From positions 22,190,400-22,254,399 of the forward strand of contig OY747709.1 in the NCBI GenBank assembly GCA_963556495.2: DNA of 64,000 nucleotides. Reading direction: 5' to 3'. Of the stretch, positions 48,263 through 58,239 are shown one piece after another. Under the pieces are notes generated by a model. It was not told the DNA's origin. It worked only from the letters and a program-made list of their open reading frames with translations, and did not search any database. This DNA is from Valencia hispanica. Taxonomy: Eukaryota; Chordata; Actinopteri; Cyprinodontiformes; Valenciidae. Numbering within the stretch: the stretch's first letter is position 1; each line of letters begins with the position of its first letter. Both the position numbers and the translations under genes were made by a program.

Positions 48263-50723
48263 CAGAGATCAATTGTAATGTGAATCAAGATGGCGACAGG
48301 TGTGTGTCATGGCTTAGCAAGTGCTAAGGCTTCACCTTCCCAAATACCGTCTAGGGAAACGCCATCCGCATGTATTGGTAAAGCTAGAACACCATCAGTG
48401 TGGTCTAATTTGATTAACATCAGATCACAAGAACTATCAAACACTCTTTTGCTGGTACTGTATCTAACGATTGTGATCATCCTACCTTGTGGGGAAGCTG
48501 GCAGGGGGCCTGTTTGAGATCCTGCATGGAGAAACGCAGCGAGTCTCATCAAATGCACGATTCACGGAACCTTTTCACCTTGTATTCCACCGTGTTGCCA
48601 AACGGGTACGTAGATATTGTGCGCTGTCGGCCTGGGCACGTCGAAGTGAGATCATCCCCTCGTAATCGGAGGTTTGCGACAATGCTGTGTACTATCCTTC
48701 TCCTTTGCGGTGACATCCATCTCAGTCCTGGGCCGGGAAACAGTAGGCTTCCCAAGACGAACTCAATCTAACTCCGCTGGGACTTGGAGATGGCCAACAC
48801 AGCTAAACCACACTTGGTGGCCTTGGGCCTGCTGCGGAAACTGTGATTCACCTCTCCAATGGCGAGCAACTTGATTACACCAAAGAACAAGGTAACACTG
48901 AAATCAATGTTTCTAAACTGGATAACTCGAAATGCGGACTGCTTACTTCAACGTCGATATCTGCACAGTTGTGCAACAACAGCATCGTGGCAACAAAACA
49001 ACAGAAAACTAAAATGTTTCGGACTGTTAATCATGCTAAAGTTCTATGGGATCCAAAGCTAAAGCCCAAAGGGATCTTTGGTGGACATCTAAATATAAGG
49101 AGCCTAGTATCCAACGGAACAACTTGAACATTTGCTGACAGACTCTAATGTTGATTATCTGTGTTTGTCCGAAACGTGGTTAAATCCATTCACTCCATCA
49201 GGGGTTTATTATATCCCAGGATACCACATCTTAAGACGAGACCGTGGGCATGGAAAAGGGGGTGGCGTCATGATCTATGTAAAAGAACCATTTCAGTGTA
49301 AACCACTTGATCTGCCAAATGATATCGAATGTGTTGGTGTCACTATTAATCTCTACTGAAATGTCTTTCAATGTTATTGTTCTATAACGACCACCCTCTG
49401 AAAAGGATATGTTCTTAGATAAACTGTCTATTATACTTAAAACATGTAAAGGTAAAGAAGTGCTACTAATGGGCGATTTCAATCTGAATTGGCTAGATAA
49501 AACAAGAAGGAAACAGCTTAAGGATATTGCTAATAAATTTCACTTAACTCAACTATTGAAAATCCAACAAGGATAACAAGGTCTTCAAAGACTCTATTGG
49601 ATTACATTTTTACAAATAAAACAGAACGCATATCAAAAACATATAACTTAATCACTGGGTTATCAGACCACAATCTCACCCTGGTGACAAGGTAGCTGTC
49701 AAAGAAGCGACTTAGAAATAATAATCCACCAGAAGGGAAAAAAATCACATTTCATTTATCCCAAAGAAAGAAAGGCAGCACCTCGAAAATCAATTTAGAT
49801 AAACAAATTGGGTTAATGTTGTGAAGGATAAGAATAGTGAACAGGCCTGCAAAAATATATTGGATACTATTAAATATCTTGTATCAAAATACACAAAAAA
49901 CATTCATCTTAAACATTGAAAACAAACGTTGCCCTGGTTTAACACCATATTATAGCAACTCATTAAGGAAAGGGATGCAGCCCTGAAAAAATCCCTAAAG
50001 TCAGGACTCGATACTGACCGCTTAATTTATAAAAGCCTTAGAAACAAGACTACATCGCAATTTAGAAAGGACAAAGCAAATTATTTCCTTGAAATTATAA
50101 AACAGTGAAGAGATAAAAATTCTGTAAATGTTGAATGAGGGTTTAATTCTGTAGTGCATGTGGAAATACTTAGAAACAGTGAACAATCAAGAAGAATGTG
50201 GTACATCATTTGTTACTTATGTGAAGAAGCTTTGACCATTCTGTGAACGAAGATCTATGTGGGAGGAGTTTCATGCAAACTCTTGTTTCAATAAAAACGT
50301 TATGCTGACGTAAAGCTGTGCTCAGGAAGAAAAGAAATTCCCAAATGCTCTTAAAATGGCAGTAGTAACTCCTATATTTAAAGCAGGGGATAGACAGGCT
50401 GTCAGCAATTATAGGCCAATTAGTATACTGCCAGCCATCTCTAAGGTGGTTGAAAAAACAGTGTCAGAGCAGTTAATAGCGCATTTTAATGCAAATAATC
50501 TAATGGATCCCATGCAGTTTGGCTTTAAAATCTACTGACACTGCATGCTGCTATTTTATTGAACACATTAAGGCTAGTCTTGACAGGGGAGGAGTGGTGG
50601 GTGCTGTGTTCTTTGACCTACGAAAGGTTTTTGACACCCTGAACCACTCAGTTCTCCTCTCCAAGTTGGCTAGCTTTCAGTTGTCCCTGAGTACTCTAGA
50701 CTGGATCGAGTCATATTTGTTAA

Positions 50724-51400
50724 AGGAGTCATAACCTAGTATTACTTTGGATACCACGCTCTATTATAGTCTTTCAGGCCCTTCTAAAAAAGAAAAGTTG
50801 AAAAAAAGTTGAAAAGAATAAACACAGAGCTCCTCTGACAACTTATTTCTGAAGGCATTATTGTCTCGTGACATCTGATGCGATATTTTGGCTGTCGTGG
50901 ACGGTCATTGTAATAATGCAAATGAGGGGCGCGTTGATCGGTGGCATTCTAGGTCATTTGTTGTTTGCAAAGTAGCAGCCATTACCCGTGTTGTTCTGAA
51001 GCTACTACTTCTGCTAGCATACAATAGCTGCATTAGCAGTTAGCTGCTGTTTGTTACACACAGTAGAGCAATAAAAACACAGTCTTACCGTTTCAATTGC
51101 AGGCAAGTCTCTGATTCTTGGAATGGCCCCTTTTTCCAAACAGAGCTCGAGTTCGTACTTCGAATCGGAATTCAGTAATGGTGGCGCTCGACTGAAGATG
51201 AGGGGGAGAGGAGCAGGGCGGGCTTCCTGCAGCATAAGTCTGCGATATCCAAATATGGTATATCTTGCGCCGACTTGACATCAAGGGTAAACAAACGCTT
51301 CAAACAAACGCTATCAGTTTCCCGGCCAGTTTATAATCTTGGGCAATCATAACATAATTTTTTTGTCGTGGAAAAGTGAAAATTACAGGTCATGACTCCT
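50724..51400. mobile_element. TTAA-flanked MITE, 677 bp
   Basis: Starts AGGAGTCATAACCT and ends with the complement of AGGAGTCATGACCTG. TTAA stands at both edges (50720-50723, 51401-51404). Removing the insert and one TTAA restores the host LINE frame exactly (ESYLL then SGAQCVRIKHKT). A TTAA target points to a piggyBac-like source. No coding region. Confidence 0.88.
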
Positions 51401-51528
51401 TTAAGTGGTGCCCAATGTGTTAGGATAAAGCATAAAACGTCATCAATAAGAGCATGTACCACGAGGGTACCGCAAGGTTCCATCCTGGGGCCACTTTTGT
51501 TCAGCACATACATCAACGATCTCAATTT

Positions 51529-51845
51529 CAATTCAATTCAGTTTATTTTTATAGCGCCGATTCACAACAGATGTCATGTCAAGGCACTTAACAAGAAGTC
51601 ATTTCAATACATTTATACAAACATTCCAATCAGTTAAAGAGTTTTCTATTTAAGGAATCCCAGCAGATTGCATCAGTCATTGGCTTGAGGTTGGGCCCCG
51701 TTGATGCAGACTTTTTAACCACAGCAATCCTTCAGCAATCCCTCATACTGAGCAAGCATGTAGCGACGGTGGAGAGGAAAAACTCCCCTTTAACAGGAAG
51801 AAACCTCCAACAGAACCAGGCTCAGTAGGAGCGGCCTCCCATTGG
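51529..51845 (-). mobile_element. L2-like 3' tail, inverted, nested in LINE
   Basis: Reverse complement of the tail at about 1880-2195: TTCAATTCAATTCAG, then TATAGCGCCGATTCACAACA, and CTCCCCTTTAACAGGAAG. It lies between YINDLN and YADDTVLF of the host LINE, so it landed inside the RT domain. Confidence 0.9.
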
Positions 51846-53919
51846 GATGTGATGGTGTGAAGATATTAATTGTATGCTGATGACACAGTCTTGTTTACAC
51901 ATGGCAAAGAACCAGGACAGGTTGCCACCAAACTGACACAAGCACTTACTAAAGTCACAATGTGGCTGAACAATTCTTGTCTCACATCAAATACTGATAA
52001 AACTGTCACTATGTTCTTTCGAAATAGACCTAAACAAAGTACTATTCCAAGCATGTACAGGTGGGAAAAAATTAAAAACTGTTGATGAGTTTAAATACCT
52101 GGGAGTGACTTTAGACTCAACACTGACTTTTAAAAAACATATTAAAAAGCTGGGGAATATAGTGAAGTATAGAATAGCTAATTTCAGACAGACTCGTAAT
52201 TCATTAACTGCTGATGCTGCTAAGACCTATGTAAATGCCATGATTATGTCTCACTTACACTACTGTATGTCAAGCTCATCCCAGGCTAACAAGACTGTCT
52301 TGAAATCTATTAGATCACTTTACAAACAAGCTCTGAAAATACTAGACAAAAGATCAAGTCAGTACCATCACTTTGCCATATTGGGCAAGTACAAAAAGCT
52401 TAGCCTCATTCTGACATGCGCCTAATACATAAAATAATTTACAATGCTGCTCCACCACCTCTGAAGAAATTTGTCCAATCTTGCTCTGAACGAATAGGCA
52501 GAGCCACCAGATCTATTACTATTACTCCTCCCAAATCGGAGGACTGCATACGCAATCAGCCTTCTCTTTTAGAGCGACTAAAGCCTGGAACATTCTCCCC
52601 AGTAATCTAAAAAGTGTCACAGATTTCCATACTTTCTCATATCAAGTGAAAAAATTTATTTTAAGTAATCAGTCTTGTCCGCACTAATCATTATTCAGTG
52701 TGTGTGTGCATGTGTGCATGCCTGTTATTCTTATTTCATTTTATCCTATTTTATTCTTCTCACCTGCTCAGGGACTGCAGATGGAAATTAACTTTTAGCT
52801 ATAATGTGGTACAAGCCATCTTTTTACTTCCTGTCACTAATGAACCTTGTACATGGCCCCTGTCTTAAATAAACCAATAAAAATAATAAATAAAAAAAAA
52901 GGTTTGAAAGAGATGAAAACCAGATTCCCCTTATGGCCTATTATGAAGAGAAAATAGTCTCAAAAGATCAGTGTGTGTGTAATACTTGATTTGTAACTTG
53001 TGTCAGCGTATTTGTGTGTAACTTAGGTTAGTTGTATGTGTAAAACATCTTTTGTAACTCGTAAAAAACATTTTGTGCGGAACTTCGAGTACTTGCTGCA
53101 GAACTTAAAACTAATTCAAAATGACTACGCATACAAATCGTTAAATACTATGCACCAATCGCCTGATACACACAGACAAAACCACGTTTACGGACAGATC
53201 AAGGTTACAAGTACACGAGGAGTTTTGAGACTGATTTCATCACGTCTCCAGATTTGTGCGTTCATGATGTGTTTAAATGCCGGTAGAATGCTGGGTCATT
53301 TGAGTTTTCTTATTACGTTCCCTCTAAACTTGCTGTTGAAGTGGCAAAAACGTTTGTCTGTGAAAGAAAGAATGTCTCAGCACTGCTTAGTTATAACACA
53401 TAGACCAAAATGTACTTATTTTTTAATTCTAAAATGCTTTCAATTAAATTACATTTTTGGGGTCGGACATCCAGGTCCTTGAAAAGTAATCGAGTCAAGA
53501 GTTATAGAACTGGACAGTTCCTACAGCATTGCGATAGACTGTCAGCAGCTGAAGTTTTGTTCATAAGATGGTTGGTCTGAGGTTGTTATACGCAATAAGT
53601 TGCTTGTGTTTGGAGTGTATTTTGATGATTTACCAGCACATTTTTTCTTGCTTCTATTTAAATGTGGTTATGCATAAGTGGCATATAATTAGTCAGTTCA
53701 CTAGCAAGGACCACGCTAACGGGTTCGGAATTTGATAGTTTATTGAAGTCATGTTGAATTGAATGGTCTGGGGAGAGACGTCGCCGGAGACCCGGAAGAC
53801 TCTGTGTGGGGGTGCAGTCTTCGGGAAATCGTCTTTCCGAGCCTGCCCAGGACCCCCCCAGACGGAACCTAAAAGAGAGAGACGTTAGAAGAGGCTGTGC
53901 CCGATGAATGCTGCGAAGG

Positions 53920-54290
53920 AAAGGCGAGGGTCGGCAGGACCCTGAAAAGTAAAGGCGAGGGTCGGCAGGACCCTGAAAAGTAAATGCGAGGGTCGGCAGG
54001 ACCCTGAAAAGTAAATGCGAGGGTCGGCAGGACCCTGAAAAGTAAAGGCGAGGGTCGGCAGGACCCTGAAAAGTAAATGCGAGGGTCGGCAGGACCCTGA
54101 AAAGGAAAGGCGAGGGTCGGCAGGACCCTGAAAAGGAAAGGCGAGGGTCGGCAGGACCCTGAAAAGGAAAGGCGAGGGTCGGCAGGACCCTGAAAAGGAA
54201 AGGCGAGGGTCGGCAGGACCCTGAAAAGAAAAGGCGAGGGTCGGCAGGACCCTGAAAAGAAAAGGCGAGGGTCGGCAGGACCCAGGACCT
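53920..54290. repeat. 31-bp minisatellite, 12 copies
   Basis: Twelve consecutive copies at strict 31-bp spacing, each with the core GGGTCGGCAGGACCC, whose arms GGGTC and GACCC can form a hairpin. Variants cluster: AAAAGTAAA units on the left, AAAAGGAAA units in the middle, AAAAGAAAA units on the right. There are no unique spacers between copies. Confidence 0.97.
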
Positions 54291-54299
54291 AAAGGGAGG

Positions 54300-55215
54300 G
54301 GAAGGGAGGGGTGAAAACGAACGAAACGGACAAGGGATGAAGGGCAGGCAGAGTTTATATGTGTATCCTGGCGTGATTAGGGATGTAGAGCCGGCGTGTG
54401 GTACCGGGTGGATCGAGTTAAGACTGATTAGGATTTATGAAGCGGGTTTAAGGCGTGGCCTTGCTCCTGAACCTCAGCTAACCTGTTAGCTCCATGTAAA
54501 CAAACCATAGCCTAACTGCAGATGTTAGCTAAAACCGCTAGGTTAGCCTAGTTTGCACCATTCGTTTACGTGACCCTAAAATCTGGAGGTACAAAAATTT
54601 AAAGTTTGTGTTGTTAGCCTTTGTCGTTTGCTTAGACATGTCTTTGTATATATTTCTTTAAACAATCATCGCTCGTAAACGAGCTCATCTGGTGTTCCCC
54701 TGTCTTCTTCATGTGTTGCCACTTATAAGTTTGAATTTTGCAAATTAAGCTTTTTTTCATATAATTTAAGGGCCAAAGATATAATTCCTTCTTTTAAGAG
54801 AAACTATAACCTCTTGACCGGGGCAAAGAGGTCACCGTTGCATGTAGGTAGAAGAATAAATCCAGTTGCACACCTTATTCTTACAGTACACTTATTAACC
54901 CTCAAACACTGTAGAACCTGGGATCTCAGTAGAGTATAGTTCCCCATGTGTTCTGCTGCAAAAACTATAGTTTAGCATTCACGGATAAATTCAGTTATGT
55001 TTCCGTCCTCACTTATTTTCTGTCTGTGTTAGGAGCACAATCCTAGTTATGATGGATCTGCAGGGGAAGGTCATCCTCTTGCAGGCCAAAAACACATGGG
55101 GCGATTAAAAGAAAAGTACTGTATGCACATGTGTAATGAAGATATAATTTTGGTTATGATAAGAACTGCTCAAGTTAATTAATGTGCATTTCCTAAGTGC
55201 TTCTGTTGTTCTTTT
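54300..55215. other. Interior of the long-TIR element, non-coding
   Basis: GC-richer near 54300-54480, then AT-rich. No open frame or exon that I can support. Confidence 0.4.
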
Positions 55216-55219
55216 TGTC

Positions 55220-55385
55220 AACAGTGATTTTCTCTGTTTAGTAAATCGGGCGGTGAATGGAGGCTGATGAGAGGAGAGCCCAGGAGAACAAGGACAGGAT
55301 GTGTATAGTCTGCTTTCTGTTTGAATTTATTTTTTCTTGTCACATTTGATATTTAGTTATTTGCTATTTGTTATGAATAAACTGA
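55220..55385 (+). other. Possible terminal exon inside the long-TIR element
   Basis: A pyrimidine-rich acceptor-like TTCTCTGTTTAG at 55231-55242 is followed by GAATGGAGGCTGATGAGAGG and, after about 120 nt, AATAAACTG near 55376-55384. This could be the last exon of an element-encoded transcript. No domain recognised. Confidence 0.25.
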
Positions 55386-55599
55386 TTGAAACAACTAGTA
55401 ATTCTCATCAACTCATTTTATCAACTGTTTTATTGTTAATTAGGCTCATGGAACAATTAGAAATAACTAATGAATGAAAAAATTTGTAAGACATCAAAAA
55501 TATTTACAGAAGGAATTGTGTAGCTATTGATAGTTTTTCATGGAGGAGGATGGAGGACCTCTTCCTAGACCATCGTTCAAACTTAAAATGAAGAAACAG

Positions 55600-55780
55600 G
55601 AAGTCTTTGGCAGTTTTGCTGCATATTCAGAAGACAGTTGATTTTATCAGAGAGGACAGCCGATGCATCTAACCCCCCATCCCCATCCCTTATCCTCTGT
55701 AACATCTTCAAGCTCATCCTCAAGAGCCACAATGTCACCAGCACTGAGGCAGGTGTTGCATGGTGAATGCAATCATGATC
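55600..55780 (-). pseudogene. Possible transposase C-terminal relic
   Basis: One minus-strand frame reads NTCLSAGDIVALEDELEDV, then TEDKGWGWG. This resembles the HNICLSAGDI-type C-terminus plus acidic tail seen in PIF/Harbinger nucleases of fish. The similarity is short and recalled by eye, so this is weak. Confidence 0.3.
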
Positions 55781-55799
55781 TTCAATGGTGTACACACAT

Positions 55800-56600
55800 G
55801 AACATGTTATTTTACTGTTGCACTAGATATTTAAATAAACCAATACACACATAGATGCATGTATAACACACATATATATGCTGTTTTTATTTTACCTCTT
55901 AATCATGTAAAGCACCTTGAATCACCTTGCTGTTGAACATGTGCTATCAAAAAAATGCCTTGCCATATATATATAATTTATATATTTATACTATATCCCT
56001 TCTTAGCATTGACTATATTTGTTTCCAATTCAACAACAGGTCTAGAAATGTAATACTATTTCTGATAATTATTTATTAGATGCTGTCATGGCTGGTATCG
56101 ATGCAGGGCCCGTCTGTATTCTGGACCCACCCATGATCCAGATTCTGGTGGGATTCTATTGTCCTGAATTTAATGGTGTTCGATATTCGTGCGCAGCATG
56201 GTGATACCTTTGAGCTGGATGACAGGATCACTTTCAGCCTCACAGCATTTTTAGACCATGCAGACACTGAGAGGAATGACAGTTAAGAGTTGGAGTATAT
56301 AAACAGTGATGTGCTGCAGACATCTTGCATATTTCTGACTGTTTTCAATGTATACCATAATTTTTACCCATGAATATATATTCAGTTTGGTTGTGAAGCA
56401 TCTTAGTTTTGTCTTTTTCATATATATAATGTGTGTGTGTGTGTGTGTGTATAAAACATCAGCATTGTGACATTTATACAGCCCATCTTTGCACATGAAA
56501 AATAGATTTATAAGACCAAATTAGAAAATTGCAGCTGCAACTCCTCGAATATTAATTTGTGACCCGCTTCAGTTTAAGATGCCGCAGGATCTAAGTAGTT
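55800..56600. other. Interior of the long-TIR element, right part
   Basis: Contains a short open stretch near 56080-56190 (GIDAGPVCILDPPM) with coding-like composition but no recognised domain, and a (GT)10 run at 56431-56450. Confidence 0.4.
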
Positions 56601-57074
56601 CTATTACTCTTGACTCGATTACTTCTGGAGGACCTGGATGTCCGACCCCAAAAATGTAATTTAATTGAAAGCATTTTCGAATTTTAAAAATAAGTAAATT
56701 TTGCTCCATGTCTTATAACTAAGCAGTGCTGAGATATTCTTTCTTTCACAGACAAACGTTTTGGCCACTTCAACAGCAAGTTTAGAGGGAACGTAATAAG
56801 AAAACTCAAATGACCCAGCATTCTCGCCAGCATTTAAACGCATCATAACAAATCTGGAGACGTGAAATCAGTCTCAAAACTCCTCGTGCACTTGTAACCC
56901 CAATCTGTCCGTAAACGTGGTTTCGTATGTGTGTATCAGGCGATTGGTGCATAGTATTTAACAATTTGTATGCGTAGGAGTCGTTTTGAATTCGTAGTTA
57001 GTTTTAAGTTCGTGTAATTTGAAATGGTGCGTGTGTAAATGTATTTTGTACTCGTACTTTCTTGATATTTGTGT

Positions 57075-58235
57075 GTACATTTAATTAAAAGCCTTCCGTT
57101 GATCCAAAATGCGGCAGCAAGCGTTCTGATGAATATTTAAAAGAGAGATCACATTTCTCCTGCTTTACCCTCCCTTCACTGGGTCTCTGTTAAATCCAGA
57201 ATAACATTTAAGATCCTCCTTTTTACATATAAAGCCCTTAATAATCAAGCTCCATCATACATCAGAGATTGGTCTGTTCCATATGTTCCTAACAGAGCAC
57301 TTCGCTCTCAGACTAAAGGTTTACTGGTGGTTCCTAAGCTTTCTAAAAGTAGAATGGGAGGCAGATCTTTTAGTTATCAGGCTCCTGTGGAACCAGCTCC
57401 CAGTTTTAGTCTGTCTACTTGTAAGATAAGGCTTAAAACTTTCCTTTTTGATAAAGCTTGTAGAGTGGCTTAGGTCATTATGAGCTATCTCCAACTGGTG
57501 ACTTTTCTTCACACTACTACTTTTCTCTTCTGCTACTCGCCAGTTGCATTATTTGCTGTTATTTCGACTGTTAACTTTGTTTTCTCTCAGTGTTTTTCTC
57601 TTCATAGGAGCTACACCTGTAGTAATACCTGTGGTGGACTACGCGTCCCAGCCTGCTTTCCAGTGTTTGAAACGGTGGTCGGGTTAAGACTAAAGACGTG
57701 TGTACAAGCAAAACGATTGTGTACAGTGTCATCATTATACATCACCTGGTCTGGTATCCTGCTTAGCTGCAATGCCCTGTTGGACGGGGGCCATCCCAGT
57801 AACTGAGCATCCCCCGTGACCTGTGATCAACCTTTTACTTTCCTTAATATAGAAAGTACTCCTACATCAGTTCTTTTGTTCTGTGTTTCTGCTCTGTCTT
57901 CTCAAACCCCCAGATGGTCCTAGCAGATGGTCGCTTGTACTGAGCCTGGTTCTGTTGGAGGTTTCTTCCAGTTAAAAGGGAGTTTTTCTTCTCCATTGTC
58001 GCTACATGTTTGCTCAGTATGAGGGATGGCTGTGGTTCGAGTCTGCATGAACGGGACGCAACTGCCACTCAATGACTCGATGCAATCTGCGGGAATTCCT
58101 TAGATAGAAAACCTTTAAACTGATTGGAATGTTTGTATGATTGTATTGAAATTACTTTTCTTGTGAAGAGCCTTGAGATGACAACTGTTGTGAATCGGCA
58201 CTATATAAATAAACTGAATTGAATTGAAAACTGAA
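57075..58235 (+). mobile_element. L2-like LINE 3' end, second copy
   Basis: Matches about 1106-2195: GCCTTCCGTTGATCCAAAAT at the left edge, CTCCATCATACATCAGAGAT near 57250, AAAAGTAGAATGGGAGGCAG near 57345, and the TCGGCACTATATAAATAAAC tail near 58195. It carries about 120 bp extra (57625-57750, with GTGGACTACGCGTCCCAGCC) not present in the first copy. It abuts the right end of the long-TIR element. Confidence 0.9.
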
Positions 58236-58239
58236 TTAA

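Larger units (their letters stand above)
48283..52895 (+). mobile_element. CR1/L2-like LINE with two insertions
   Basis: A long, heavily mutated but nearly full-length non-LTR element. The 5' part (48283-48771) encodes MATGVCHGLASAK and a segment ending LLLCGDIHLSPGPGN. The APE endonuclease region (about 49070-49710) has NIRSLVSN, YLCLSETWLNP, GGVMIYV, LLMGDFNLNWLD and SDHNLTLV. The RT (about 50356-52425) has NYRPISILPAISKVVEK, FFDLRKVFDTLNHSVLLSKL, VPQGSILGPLLFSTYINDLN, YADDTVLFT and FKYLGVTLDSTLTFKKHI. It ends near 52870-52895 with AATAAACC/AATAAA and an A-rich tail. It is interrupted by a TTAA MITE at 50724-51400 and an inverted L2 tail at 51529-51845. Many stop codons show that it is inactive. 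Confidence 0.85.
52960..57085. mobile_element. Unclassified element with ~0.5-kb terminal inverted repeats
   Basis: The segment 53085-53512 is nearly identical to the reverse complement of 56603-57025. Shared blocks include ACTATGCACCAATCGCCTGA, ACCACGTTTACGGACAGAT, TTTTGAGACTGATTTCA, TTACGTTCCCTCTAAACTTG, and GGGGTCGGACATCCAGGTCC. Outside these, both ends become TGTGTAAC-rich. The 3.1-kb interior holds a minisatellite, a polyadenylation-like segment near 55220-55385 and possible transposase relics, but no intact transposase. The exact outer ends and target duplication could not be fixed. Superfamily unknown. Confidence 0.75.

Noticed and set aside
53036..53482. 148-residue frame
   Set aside because: Lies in the left arm of a long inverted repeat, is broken in the other arm and has no domain character.
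53920..54290. CRISPR-like array
   Set aside because: Repeats are directly abutting at 31-bp spacing with no unique spacers, and the sequence is eukaryotic; it is a minisatellite.
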